A stretch of 64,000 bases of DNA, from NCBI GenBank assembly GCA_964460845.1, contig CAYWRZ010000008.1:1-64000 (forward strand), in the 5' to 3' direction. Source of the stretch: CAYWRZ01 sp964460845 (GTDB taxonomy: Bacteria > Bacteroidota > Bacteroidia > Flavobacteriales_D > UBA2798). The number at the start of each line of letters is the position of its first letter. The stretch's first letter is position 1. Below, in pieces: positions 52,577-62,227 of the stretch. Below the pieces are notes generated by a model. It was not told the origin of the DNA and ran no database searches. It saw only the letters and a program-made list of their open reading frames with translations. Both the position numbers and the translations under genes were made by a program.

Positions 52577-53343
52577 AGATGCTTTATTTGTATTAGTGAA
52601 GTTATAGTGTTTTAAAAAGAAAAAGATGCTTTGGTGTGCACACCCTTTCTTTATTAAAACAGGCAAATTTGGAAAAATTTAGTCGGTAAAACACTCACCC
52701 GTATTGACAAATAAATCATATCGATGTTTATTCACTGATTTACAATGTCATATATTAAAAAATCATACTTGACCGAAAAAGAAAAAAAACTAAATTCTGT
52801 CCTTCGATTTTTCAACACCCACTCATTAAATTGCAAGGACATTTTTTCCGGAACGAAATACCGCATCGCGGTTAATTTACAAGGGTTCTTTCCTACCCAC
52901 TCTTAAGATAAAGCAGGAAAATTTACCTGTATTACAATCAAAATCAGTTGCCTGAAAAGTGTTTTCTTTCCCTTAATCTGCCTTCTTATTTCCTTTCCAA
53001 AAACTCAAAAGCAAACGTATTTCCACACCGGGAAAATGCGCTGAAATTAAACCGGTAAAGAATGTAACCGAAAAAGAGGAAAGTCGCAAAGTGAAGGAGA
53101 ATTCCGGGAGACAACGCTGTAACAACCACAGGGTTAGTGGCGTAGATGCAGTAGCCTGTGCAAGTAAAACGTCGTTACAGCGGTCTGCCGGTTAGGGTTT
53201 GGATTTTTCGCGCGATTCTGTGTTCACGTACACAAAGATATTTACTCTTGCACAGGCCATTTAACAGATGAATAATTGCCGGGGACAAACGAATAAACGC
53301 TGTACGACGGTTAAAATCTGTTAAAACACATCTTAAAAACCGT
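52577..53343. other. Long intergenic region (767 bp) with inverted repeats
   Basis: No coding sequence is supported. AT-rich near 52680-52800. A 9-bp inverted repeat, CGCTGTAAC (53115-53123) and GTTACAGCG (53174-53182), encloses a smaller CCAC/GTGG hairpin; a second one, GCCTGTGCAA (53154-53163) with TTGCACAGGC (53248-53257), extends by GTAAA/TTTAC with a 2-base bulge. A minus-strand -7 element TATCTTTG lies at 53233-53240. It could encode a structured RNA or leader, or carry regulatory sites for the secreted-protein gene downstream; neither is proven. Confidence 0.5.
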
Positions 53344-56070
53344 TTAAGCCTGTCTCAAAAAACCCCTCAATACGTACTGAAGAATACCGCCATTCCGGTA
53401 ATATTCCACTTCTATAGGTGAGTCCAGCCGACAGCGTACTTCAAAACGGATTTCCGTACCCTCTTTTTTACAAGCACTTACAAGTATAATCTTACCCGGA
53501 GCCAAGCCCTCTTCAATACCCCTCAGGTTATATTCTTCCGTACCGTCGAGTCCGAGCTGAGCTGCAGTTTGCCCTTCGGTATATACTAAAGGTAATACCC
53601 CCATTCCCACCAGGTTACTGCGGTGAATACGCTCAAAACTTTCGGCGATAACTGCTCTGATACCCAGCAAGCTTGCGCCTTTTGCCGCCCAATCACGCGA
53701 AGATCCGCTACCGTATTCCTTACCGGCCAGCACAATAAGCGGTGTCCGTTCGGCGGTGTATTTCATGGCCGCTTCATATACAGGCATCACCACTCCCGAA
53801 GGAAGATGGGTGGTATAACCGCCTTCTTTGGGAGAAAGGGCGTTTTTAATTCGCACATTGGCAAAGGTACCGCGTATCATTACCTCGTGGTTGCCCCGCC
53901 GCGAACCATAAGAATTAAACATGGCCGGCTCCACGGCATGCTCGCGCAGGTACTGTCCGGCGGGCGAATCTTCCCGAAACGAGCCGGCAGGCGAAATGTG
54001 ATCGGTGGTGACGGAATCGCCCAGGTACAGCAAGACCCTTGCTTTCACAATATCGGCCACCGCTTCGGGTGTTTCGGATATCTGTTCAAAAAAAGGCGCC
54101 TGACGAATGTAGGTAGAAACCGGATTCCATTGATAATCTTTTCCGACCGGAGCTTCCAATGCCTGCCATTGCGCTTCTCCATCGCCTATGGTGCTGTATG
54201 TCTCTTCAAAATCGGAAAGCTTTACGGCCTGGCTCATCGCTTGTTGTATCTCCTCGCCCGAAGGCCAAATGTCTTTCAGGTACACCGGCTCTCCGTTGGG
54301 ATCATACCCCAGCACATCGTGCAGCAGGTTTACATCTACTCGTCCTACCAGCGCATAAGCAACGACCAGCATGGGCGATGCCAAAAAATTCATCTTCACC
54401 TGCGGGTGGATGCGGGCTTCGAAATTGCGGTTACCCGAAAGCACCGAAGCGACTACCAAATCGCTGCGTTCTATGGCATCGGCGATATGCGGCGGAAGAG
54501 GGCCGCTGTTCCCAATGCAGGTAGTACAACCGTACCCAACGGTATGAAAACGCAAAGCTTCGAGCGATTCTAACAATCCCGCGCGACGCAGGTATTCTGT
54601 AACCACTCGCGAACCGGGGGCAAGACTGGTTTTTACCCAGGGTTTCACATCCAATCCGCGTTCGACAGCTTTTTTAGCCAGCAGTCCGGCGCCGAGCATC
54701 ACGCTTGGGTTAGAGGTATTCGTACAACTGGTAATGGCGGCTATGACAATCGAGCCGTCGCTCAGCACATATTCCTGGTTGCGAAACCTTATCCGAACCG
54801 AATGCAGGTTATCGATTTCTACCGCCGCTTTTACCGGGGCTTGTTTTTCTTCGCGCACAAAGGCCGTTCCCGATCCGCCTTCGGTAAGCCAAACCGAGTG
54901 AATGCGATCGTTATAGGGTACGTATTCGCGTTTGTATTCTCTTTCCATCAGCTCGCTGAACCTGTCCGAAAGCTCTCTGACCAAAATTTTATCCTGCGGT
55001 CGTTTGGGTCCCGATACAGCCGGCTCGATCTGCGAAAGGTCGAGCGACACGACATCGGTATAGGTGATGTTTTCTTTTCCGGTTCTCCAAAGCATATTTT
55101 CACGACAGTAGCGCTCCACAAGCTGCACCTGCGATTCGGCACGCCCCGTGCGCCGCATATAATCGAGCGTTTGCCCGTCGATAGGAAAGTAGGTCACGGT
55201 ACACCCGAATTCGGGCGACATATTGGAAATGGTAGCCCTGTCGGGCACGCTAAGGTGATCGAGTCCTTCGCCGAACACTTCCACGAACTTACCCACTACG
55301 CCATAATCGCGCAGCAATCGGGTAATGGCCAATACCATATCGGTAGCGGTAATTCCTTCCTGCAGCTTACCGCTAAGCTGTAATCCGATTACCTGCGGAC
55401 AGGTAAAATAGATCGGCTGTCCTAACAATGCCGCTTCGGCCTCAATACCACCCACGCCCCAGCCGAGCACTCCTATACCATTCACCATCGGTGTATGCGA
55501 GTCGGTACCTACCAAAGTATCGGGAAAGATCCAGCCATCGCGTTCGATCACCCCGCTGGCGAGGTACTCAAGATTTACCTGATGACAGATTCCCATGCCG
55601 GGTGGCACCACCGAAAAATTATCCAGGTTTTGCTGCGCCCATTTCAATAGCTGGTAGCGTTCGTAATTCCTTTCGTATTCCTGCGCCACATTGCGTTCGT
55701 ACGCATAGTCTGTACCGAAAAAATCGACCTGTACCGAATGATCCACCACCAAATCGACCGGAATAGCAGGGTTTATCCGGCTGCCGTCTTTTCCTTTGCG
55801 GATCACTTCGGCACGTATAGAAGCGATATCCACTACCGCAGGTACACCGGTAAAATCCTGCATCAGCACACGCCCCGGCTTAAACGGAACTTCCTTCTCG
55901 GTACCGGCCGGATTCCAGTATAACAAGGTGTCTAAATGCGTATCGGTCACGGCAAAGCCATCGTGATTTCGCAGTACATTTTCTAATAAAATACGGATGG
56001 AAAAGGGCAAATTAGCCACCGGCTTTCCTTCCTGCTGTAATTGAACGAGTGAAGCAATTTGTGAAGACAT
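53344..56070 (-). CDS. acnA: Aconitate hydratase A
   Basis: A 908-residue TCA-cycle enzyme (citrate to isocitrate) of the AcnA/IRP1 type. Iron-sulfur ligands are in AITSCTNTSNPSVM and GYGCTTCIGNSGPLPP. Other signatures: VDHSVQVDFFG, FSVVPPGMGICHQVNLEYL, GTDSHTPMVNGIGVLGWGVGGIEAE, and in the swivel domain NSYGSRRGNHEVMIRGTFANVRI and GKEYGSGSSRDWAAKG. Length fits the family. It is flanked by long intergenic regions and appears to be a single-gene unit. No neighbouring TCA genes. Confidence 0.97.
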   Translation of the reverse strand: MSSQIASLVQLQQEGKPVANLPFSIRILLENVLRNHDGFAVTDTHLDTLLYWNPAGTEKEVPFKPGRVLMQDFTGVPAVVDIASIRAEVIRKGKDGSRINPAIPVDLVVDHSVQVDFFGTDYAYERNVAQEYERNYERYQLLKWAQQNLDNFSVVPPGMGICHQVNLEYLASGVIERDGWIFPDTLVGTDSHTPMVNGIGVLGWGVGGIEAEAALLGQPIYFTCPQVIGLQLSGKLQEGITATDMVLAITRLLRDYGVVGKFVEVFGEGLDHLSVPDRATISNMSPEFGCTVTYFPIDGQTLDYMRRTGRAESQVQLVERYCRENMLWRTGKENITYTDVVSLDLSQIEPAVSGPKRPQDKILVRELSDRFSELMEREYKREYVPYNDRIHSVWLTEGGSGTAFVREEKQAPVKAAVEIDNLHSVRIRFRNQEYVLSDGSIVIAAITSCTNTSNPSVMLGAGLLAKKAVERGLDVKPWVKTSLAPGSRVVTEYLRRAGLLESLEALRFHTVGYGCTTCIGNSGPLPPHIADAIERSDLVVASVLSGNRNFEARIHPQVKMNFLASPMLVVAYALVGRVDVNLLHDVLGYDPNGEPVYLKDIWPSGEEIQQAMSQAVKLSDFEETYSTIGDGEAQWQALEAPVGKDYQWNPVSTYIRQAPFFEQISETPEAVADIVKARVLLYLGDSVTTDHISPAGSFREDSPAGQYLREHAVEPAMFNSYGSRRGNHEVMIRGTFANVRIKNALSPKEGGYTTHLPSGVVMPVYEAAMKYTAERTPLIVLAGKEYGSGSSRDWAAKGASLLGIRAVIAESFERIHRSNLVGMGVLPLVYTEGQTAAQLGLDGTEEYNLRGIEEGLAPGKIILVSACKKEGTEIRFEVRCRLDSPIEVEYYRNGGILQYVLRGFLRQA

Positions 56071-56410
56071 ACACTATCCTTTCTTCTTCTTAATGATGAT
56101 ACTACCGCAACTACGGGAAACTCGTCTCTCTGCTGAGGTCCGTAATAAAGCCTTTCTCTCAAAAATACGCATTTAAAAAGGGAAAAGGAACTGCCCACCA
56201 CAGATCGTCATACCTCGCAATAAATCGCGATAAAGGCATGCAACTTTTTACTGCGGTTTACAGTCTTAGAAAGTAAGGGTTGATTTTGCCTGTTTTGCCA
56301 CGTAATTATCACAATAGCTCAGTGAAGTTGTGAAATTTTGATAGCCGTTAATAGGGAGCAAAAATAGCGCAGGCATTTTCTCAATCCGAATCTAATTAAT
56401 CGTGATTCGT
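56071..56410. other. Divergent intergenic region (340 bp) between acnA and the PKD protein gene
   Basis: No gene is supported. It must hold the promoters of both divergent genes. Two minus-strand TATTTTTG elements were found (56160 and 56359). For the plus-strand gene I see only imperfect matches, such as TGATTTTG at 56281. Confidence 0.6.
56160..56167 (-). promoter_or_regulatory. Possible -7 element upstream of acnA
   Basis: On the minus strand TATTTTTG, a full TAnnTTTG match, lies 89 bases upstream of the acnA ATG. A second identical octamer on the same strand is at 56359-56366. Neither has a well-placed -33 TTG, so the choice between them is open. Confidence 0.35.
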
Positions 56411-59400
56411 ATGCGGAAATTCTACCTTGCTACACTCACTTTATGCACCTCTCTCCTTTCATTTTCTTCTTATGCACATCTACCCGAAGAAAAGCCGTCT
56501 CTTTCTTTTGTGCAAAACAAAGGGCAATGGGAGAATGAAGTGCGCTACCGCGCCGCTATAGGCGGCGGTTATGTTTGGCTGGAAGAGGGGCGTTTTACTT
56601 TCCTTTTCCACAACCAGCAAGATATGGATGCCTTGCATCGTGCGCATCATGGTGAAAAAATTCCCGCTGCCGAACAGCTTATCCGAAAGCAGGCTTACAG
56701 GCTCCTTTTTACAGGCGCAAACCCTTCGGTAAAGGTAAGCGCCGACAACTCGCAGCAGGTGTATCACAATTTCTACCTCGGTGCCGATCCTTCACGCTGG
56801 GTTTCAAAAGCAGCCACATACGCCCGTGTGCAGTATTCCCATCTTTATCCCGGAATACATTTGCAAGTACACAGTGAAGAGGGCTATTTTAAATATGATT
56901 TTATCGTGACACCGGGAACCGATCCGGCGCTGATCGGGTGGCGGTACGAAGGTATCAGTCCACTGTTGAAAGACGGTGATCTGATACTGCACAGTCAGGC
57001 CGGTACCATTCTCGAAAAAGCGCCCGTAGCCTGGCAGGAAATAAACGGCGAAAAAATACAGGTTCCCTGTCGTTATGTGCTGCGCGAGGGACAGGTTTCG
57101 TTCCAATTCCCTTCGGGCTATGATGCGCGTTATACGCTGGTGATAGACCCCACGCTTATTTTTTCTTCTTATTCGGGTTCGGGAGCCGACAACTGGGGCT
57201 TTACCGCCACTTACGATAACCAGGGCAACCTGTACTCGGGAAGTGTCGCTTTTGCCGCGGGCTATCCGACTACCACCGGTGCTTCGCAGACTACTTTCAG
57301 TGGCGGCACTACCGATGTGGTGATCAGCAAATTTTCTTCTGCAGGAAATACGCTGCTATACTCCACCTATCTCGGCGGCAACAACAGCGAAGTGCCACAT
57401 AGCCTTATTGTGGACGAGGCCGATAACCTGTATGTAATGGGTACGACCGGATCGAATAATTTTCCCATTACCGGCGGTAGCTTCCAAACTTCCTTTCAGG
57501 GCGGAAGCGCGGTTTCTGTAAACAATATCAATTACAGCAACGGATCCGATATTTTTATTTCGCGGTTTAACGCTACCGGCACCAGTCTGCTGAGCAGCAC
57601 TTACGTGGGCGGAAACGGCAACGACGGACTAAACCTGGCAGCCGGACTACGCTTTAACTACGCCGATCAGATGCGGGGTGAAATCGTGCTTGATGCGGCC
57701 GGCAATGTATATGTAGCCTCTTCTACCCTTTCGGGGAATTTTCCGGTCACCGGCGGTTCGTTGTCGAATACGCTTCGCGGCACACAAGACGGCTGCGCGT
57801 TCAAGATGGATGCCAACCTTTCGGGGCTGGCATGGTCCACGTATATCGGTGGCAGCTCGGGCAGCGGTAACGATGCTTCCTACTCCATCAAAATAGCCGC
57901 AAACAACGATGTATATATTTGCGGCGGAACCACTACCAACGATTTTCCGGTCACAGGCGGCACACTCCTCACCACTGCTCCAGGGGGCGCAACCGACGCT
58001 TATATAGTGGCCTTATCGGGCAGCGACGGCAGCCAGCTTTACGGCACCTATCTCGGCACGAATGCCTATGATCAAACCTACCTGCTCGAAATTGATATCG
58101 ACGAAAATATTTACGTGGTAGGACAAACACAGGGCAGCTACCCGATAAGCGGCGGCGTCTATTCGGTACCCAACAGCACACAGTTTATTCATAAGCTCAA
58201 TCCTACACTTTCCGCTACGCTGTTCTCGACCACTTTCGGAAGCGGAAACCTCGGCACTATCAATATCGCGCCTACGGCATTTTTGGTGGATAACTGTAAA
58301 AATATATACGTTTCGGGATGGGGCGGCGGAACGAATGCCGCGACCAATGGCGGACCCGGAGGCAATACCAACAATATGCCCATTACTGCTGATGCTTACC
58401 GCCCTACGACCGATGGCAGCGATTTTTATTTTATCGTGTTAGACCGCGATGCGACGAGCCTGCTTTACGGCAGTTATTTCGGTTCGGGAAGCCTTCAGGA
58501 GCACGTAGATGGCGGCACCAGCCGCTTCGATAAAAACGGAGTCATCTACCAGGCCGTATGCGCCGGATGCGGAGGCTCGAACAACTTCCCCACTACGCCC
58601 GGTGTATGGTCCACTACTAATGGCAGCAGCAACTGTAACCTCGGCGTGATCAAGATGGAATTTAATTACACCGGCGTTGTCGCTTCGGCCGATGCCGCAC
58701 CTAATGTAATTGCCTGCGATCCGCCTTTTGAAGTGAACTTTACCGGCACGGCAGGCGTACCTCAGCACCGCTGGGATTTTGGCGACGGAACCGGTACTTC
58801 CACACAGCCCAATCCTTCGTACGTATATACCGACACCGGTTCCTATACCGTGATGTACATCGCTATTGATTCGACTTCCTGCAACATTGCCGACACCGCT
58901 TACCTGAGCGTGCTCATTCTTGAAGCAGAAGAGTTTTCGGCGCAATTTAACGTCGATCCTTACGACCCCTGTTTGAGCGATACGCTCAATGTGCATTTCG
59001 AATTTACGGGTACAGGCGCCGATTCGCTGGTATGGGATATGGGCGACGGTACGATTTACAACTCTACTACCGTAAACCATACCTATTACACGCAAAACAC
59101 CTACATCGTCTCAATGACAGCTTATGATTTCGATTGCGGAAAAACGGAAACGTTTACCGATACCATCGTGTACCTTGCACAACCGATATACGCAAACGCC
59201 GATGCCGCACCTAATGTAATTGCCTGTGATCCGCCCTTTGAGGTCCACTTTACGGGCACAGCAAGCGTACCTCAGCACCGCTGGGATTTTGGCGACGGAA
59301 CCGGCACTTCCACACAGCCCAATCCTTCGTACGTATATACCGACACCGGTTCCTATACCGTGATGTACATCGCTATTGATTCGACTTCCTGCAACATTGC

Positions 59401-60520
59401 CGACACCGCTTACCTGAGCGTGCTCATTCTTGAAGCAGAAGAGTTTTCGGCGCAATTTAACGTCGATCCTTACGACCCCTGTTTGAGCGATACGCTCAAT
59501 GTGCATTTCGAATTTACGGGTACAGGCGCCGATTCGCTGGTATGGGATATGGGCGACGGTACGATTTACAACTCTACTACCGTAAACCATACCTATTACA
59601 CGCAAAACACCTACATCGTCTCAATGACAGCTTATGATTTCACCTGCGGAAAAACGGAAACATTTACCGACACGATACGCTTTTTTGGAAATCCGGTGCA
59701 TGCCAGTGCCGATGCTTCGCCCAATGTGATAGCCTGCGATCCGCCTTTTGTGGTCAACTTCTCTAATGGGGGAGGCACTTCGCCGCATCATTACTGGAAT
59801 TTCGGCGATGGCACGGGTTCTTCCACACAGCCTAATCCCAGCTATACCTATACGCAAACCGGGAATTACACGGTAATGTACGTGGCTATCGACTCCAGTT
59901 CCTGTAACATTGCCGATACCGCTTATGCCTCGGTGCAAATTTTACAGTCAGAAAACTTCGCCGCGCAATTCTCTTCCGTTCCACCGCAACCCTGCCGCGA
60001 TACGGTAGTGGTAAACCTGCTATTTACCGGTTCGGGAGCCGACTCGCTGATCTGGAATATGGGCGACGGCACTATCTATACCAATCTTACGCAGGTGGAC
60101 TATCTCTATACCGAACCTGGAGTGTATGTGATTACCCTTACCGCCTGGGATTTTACCTGCGGAAAAACGGAATCCATTTCACAGACCATTACGGTTGATG
60201 CCGGTGTAAATGCAGGAAATATTGAAGCGCCGAATGTCTTTAGTCCGAACGGCGATGCCTTTAATCCCGACTTCCGCCTATTTTACACCGACCTACCCGG
60301 AGTTGAACCGCTCGATGATATGGACAGCTATAAGCTACTTATCTACAACCGTTGGGGCCGGCTCGTGTTTGAATCGAACGAAATAATAAAAACCTGGGAT
60401 GGAAAAATTGACGGCAAGTCTGTCGAAGAAGGCACCTATTTTTACATTGCGCGTTTCCAGCGAAAATGTTGGGATACCGAAATACAAGCCAAAACAGGCC
60501 ATGTAACCGTAATAAGGTAA
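56411..60520 (+). CDS. Secreted SBBP-propeller / PKD-repeat protein with gliding-motility-type (type B) C-terminal domain
   Basis: A 1369-residue secreted protein. After a signal peptide (ends near SSYAH) comes an N-terminal domain of the kind that precedes SBBP repeats (FVQNKGQWENEVRYRA ... YDFIVTPGTDPALIGWRYEG). SBBP-type beta-propeller repeats follow (about 255-760: STYLGGNNSE, STYVGGNGND, STYIGGSSG, GTYLGTNAYD). Residues about 760-1270 hold three units of 170 residues, each with two PKD-like domains (WDFGDGTGTSTQPNPSYVYT and WDMGDGTIYN). The end is a gliding-motility-associated, T9SS type B C-terminal domain (NVFSPNGDAFNPDFR ... YNRWGRLVFES ... WDGKIDGKSVEEGTYFY ... VTVIR). ATG 56411 is preferred to a GTG at 56402. 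Probably a surface adhesin or matrix protein. Confidence 0.93.
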   Translation: MRKFYLATLTLCTSLLSFSSYAHLPEEKPSLSFVQNKGQWENEVRYRAAIGGGYVWLEEGRFTFLFHNQQDMDALHRAHHGEKIPAAEQLIRKQAYRLLFTGANPSVKVSADNSQQVYHNFYLGADPSRWVSKAATYARVQYSHLYPGIHLQVHSEEGYFKYDFIVTPGTDPALIGWRYEGISPLLKDGDLILHSQAGTILEKAPVAWQEINGEKIQVPCRYVLREGQVSFQFPSGYDARYTLVIDPTLIFSSYSGSGADNWGFTATYDNQGNLYSGSVAFAAGYPTTTGASQTTFSGGTTDVVISKFSSAGNTLLYSTYLGGNNSEVPHSLIVDEADNLYVMGTTGSNNFPITGGSFQTSFQGGSAVSVNNINYSNGSDIFISRFNATGTSLLSSTYVGGNGNDGLNLAAGLRFNYADQMRGEIVLDAAGNVYVASSTLSGNFPVTGGSLSNTLRGTQDGCAFKMDANLSGLAWSTYIGGSSGSGNDASYSIKIAANNDVYICGGTTTNDFPVTGGTLLTTAPGGATDAYIVALSGSDGSQLYGTYLGTNAYDQTYLLEIDIDENIYVVGQTQGSYPISGGVYSVPNSTQFIHKLNPTLSATLFSTTFGSGNLGTINIAPTAFLVDNCKNIYVSGWGGGTNAATNGGPGGNTNNMPITADAYRPTTDGSDFYFIVLDRDATSLLYGSYFGSGSLQEHVDGGTSRFDKNGVIYQAVCAGCGGSNNFPTTPGVWSTTNGSSNCNLGVIKMEFNYTGVVASADAAPNVIACDPPFEVNFTGTAGVPQHRWDFGDGTGTSTQPNPSYVYTDTGSYTVMYIAIDSTSCNIADTAYLSVLILEAEEFSAQFNVDPYDPCLSDTLNVHFEFTGTGADSLVWDMGDGTIYNSTTVNHTYYTQNTYIVSMTAYDFDCGKTETFTDTIVYLAQPIYANADAAPNVIACDPPFEVHFTGTASVPQHRWDFGDGTGTSTQPNPSYVYTDTGSYTVMYIAIDSTSCNIADTAYLSVLILEAEEFSAQFNVDPYDPCLSDTLNVHFEFTGTGADSLVWDMGDGTIYNSTTVNHTYYTQNTYIVSMTAYDFTCGKTETFTDTIRFFGNPVHASADASPNVIACDPPFVVNFSNGGGTSPHHYWNFGDGTGSSTQPNPSYTYTQTGNYTVMYVAIDSSSCNIADTAYASVQILQSENFAAQFSSVPPQPCRDTVVVNLLFTGSGADSLIWNMGDGTIYTNLTQVDYLYTEPGVYVITLTAWDFTCGKTESISQTITVDAGVNAGNIEAPNVFSPNGDAFNPDFRLFYTDLPGVEPLDDMDSYKLLIYNRWGRLVFESNEIIKTWDGKIDGKSVEEGTYFYIARFQRKCWDTEIQAKTGHVTVIR
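58691..60220 (+). repeat. Three 510-bp tandem repeats encoding PKD-domain pairs
   Basis: The sequence GATGCCGCACCTAATG begins at 58691 and again at 59201; the matching GATGCTTCGCCCAATG begins at 59711, so the period is exactly 510 bases (170 codons). Copies 1 and 2 are identical over 335 bases (58796-59130 and 59306-59640), while copy 3 has diverged. This points to recent duplication or gene conversion between the first two. Confidence 0.95.
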
Positions 60521-60752
60521 CTCCTATTTTTGAAACGGATCTAAGGTTTTACTTTTCACATCCCTATCGTTTTAGGAAGGATAAAATAAACGGTTCAAAA
60601 ATCTTTTTCGGCAACTCATATCGCTTCTTTTAGCAGATAGCAATATTTGCATGCTTATCGTAACTTTACAGGAAAGAGAAAAGTCGTCCCGGCATTTCAC
60701 CTGAAAGGGAGAAACAAATAAGTGCCGCAGGCGACCCGAGTTTGGAGCAGGT

Positions 60753-62009
60753 ATGGTAAATCGCATTTTGTTTGTCATTGCTATATGGGTAATTATTGAC
60801 CTCTATGTATTTCAGGCGCTGAAAACCATTGCGGCGGGCTGGAGTCCCGCGTGGCGAAACGGAATATACCTCTGTTACTGGCTGATTGATGCGCTTATTA
60901 TTACTTCTTTCCTTTTCGTCATTTTTTCGGGTAAAATGGCTCACGGGCCACCGAAAGGAGGCTCCTGGCTTATGGGGCTGATGATCCTTTCGCTCGTTCC
61001 CAAACTTTGTGTAGTGCCTTTTTTACTGCTGGAAGACGTAGTGCGAATTGTAAGCGGAACCGTCACCAAAATAAGCAGCTTATTTAGCCATGCGCCCGAC
61101 GAAGCCTCAGCCTTTTTCAGCAGCCGTAGAAAATTTGTCAGTCAGGCTGCCCTGATAGTCAGCGCCATTCCTTTTACCGGAATACTTTACGGCGTATTCA
61201 GAGGGAAATACAATTATCGTGTACATCGCGTAACCCTTTACCTCAAAGGGCTTCCTGAGGCTTTCCGCGGGTTCACCATCACCCAGCTTTCCGACATCCA
61301 CGCAGGCAGCCTCGATAACCGGGAGGAAGTAGAACGTGGGATAGCGCTGGCCAATGCGCAACAGAGCGATCTGATGGTGTTTACCGGCGATTTGGTGAAC
61401 AATCGTGCCGAAGAAATGGAAGAATGGATCGAAGTATTTGCCGCGCTAAAGGCTCCCTTTGGGAAATATTCCATCCTCGGCAATCACGATTACGGCGATT
61501 ATTCCAAATGGACCGATGAAGCGGCCAAAGCCAATAACCTGAATGAAGTCAAGCATATACACGAACGCATCGGTTTTCGTCTGCTGCAAAACGAAAGCCT
61601 CACAATCGAAAAAGAGGGGCAAAAGCTAAGGCTCGCCGGCGTCGAAAACTGGGGTACACGAGGCTTTGCACAATACGGCGATCTGCATAAAGCCATGGCG
61701 CAGGTAGAACCCGATAGCTTTACCATTTTGCTGTCGCACGACCCCTCGCACTGGGAAGCACAAATACTCGATTATCCCCAACCGATAGGGCTTACCCTTT
61801 CGGGTCATACACACGGGATGCAGTTTGGCATTGAAGTACCGGGATTCAAATGGAGTCCTTCGAAATACATCTACCCCCAATGGGCGGGGCTTTATTCGCG
61901 CGGCGAGAAACACATTTATGTAAACCGTGGATTCGGCTATCTTGGGTTTCCGGGGCGCGTGGGCATTCTACCTGAAATCACGGTACTTACCCTACAACCG
62001 GCACCCTGA
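60753..62009 (+). CDS. Membrane-anchored metallophosphoesterase (YkuE/YaeI type)
   Basis: A 418-residue protein. The first 110 residues contain about three hydrophobic segments, and a fourth (QAALIVSAIPFTGILYGVF) leads into the catalytic domain, which starts near FTITQLSDIHAGSL. All calcineurin-type metal ligand motifs are present: SDIH, FTGDLVN, LGNHDYGD, LLSHDPSHW and LSGHTHGMQFG. The YkuE/YaeI group includes membrane phosphodiesterases acting on lipid or nucleotide substrates; the substrate here is unknown. Stands alone, 232 bases after the PKD gene. Confidence 0.93.
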   Translation: MVNRILFVIAIWVIIDLYVFQALKTIAAGWSPAWRNGIYLCYWLIDALIITSFLFVIFSGKMAHGPPKGGSWLMGLMILSLVPKLCVVPFLLLEDVVRIVSGTVTKISSLFSHAPDEASAFFSSRRKFVSQAALIVSAIPFTGILYGVFRGKYNYRVHRVTLYLKGLPEAFRGFTITQLSDIHAGSLDNREEVERGIALANAQQSDLMVFTGDLVNNRAEEMEEWIEVFAALKAPFGKYSILGNHDYGDYSKWTDEAAKANNLNEVKHIHERIGFRLLQNESLTIEKEGQKLRLAGVENWGTRGFAQYGDLHKAMAQVEPDSFTILLSHDPSHWEAQILDYPQPIGLTLSGHTHGMQFGIEVPGFKWSPSKYIYPQWAGLYSRGEKHIYVNRGFGYLGFPGRVGILPEITVLTLQPAP

Positions 62010-62227
62010 TCCCCGACCTTTCCCTCCGCAAAAAGACTTAGGCGATTATCTACCCGTAGTAGCCGAATACGCAAAAAACATCTGCACCTGTACATTCGCC
62101 CTTTTTTTAGCTTCGGAAAATCTTTTTTTTGTAGTATCGACAACACACAGCGCCTGTCGGAGAACAGTATTAAATCTGGACCCAGTTCCGGGCTTCCCGG
62201 AAATATGGATTAAATGCTCAAGTGAAA

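Noticed and set aside
53076..53085. GAGGAAAGTC resembling the conserved 5' core of RNase P RNA
   Set aside because: The following bases do not match the RNase P core, no ACAGAAACCCGGCTTA-like 3' element occurs nearby, and the length is insufficient.
58439..59605. Two near-identical minus-strand open frames opposite the PKD repeats
   Set aside because: They repeat only because the coding strand is duplicated at 510-bp period; no start context, no family resemblance.
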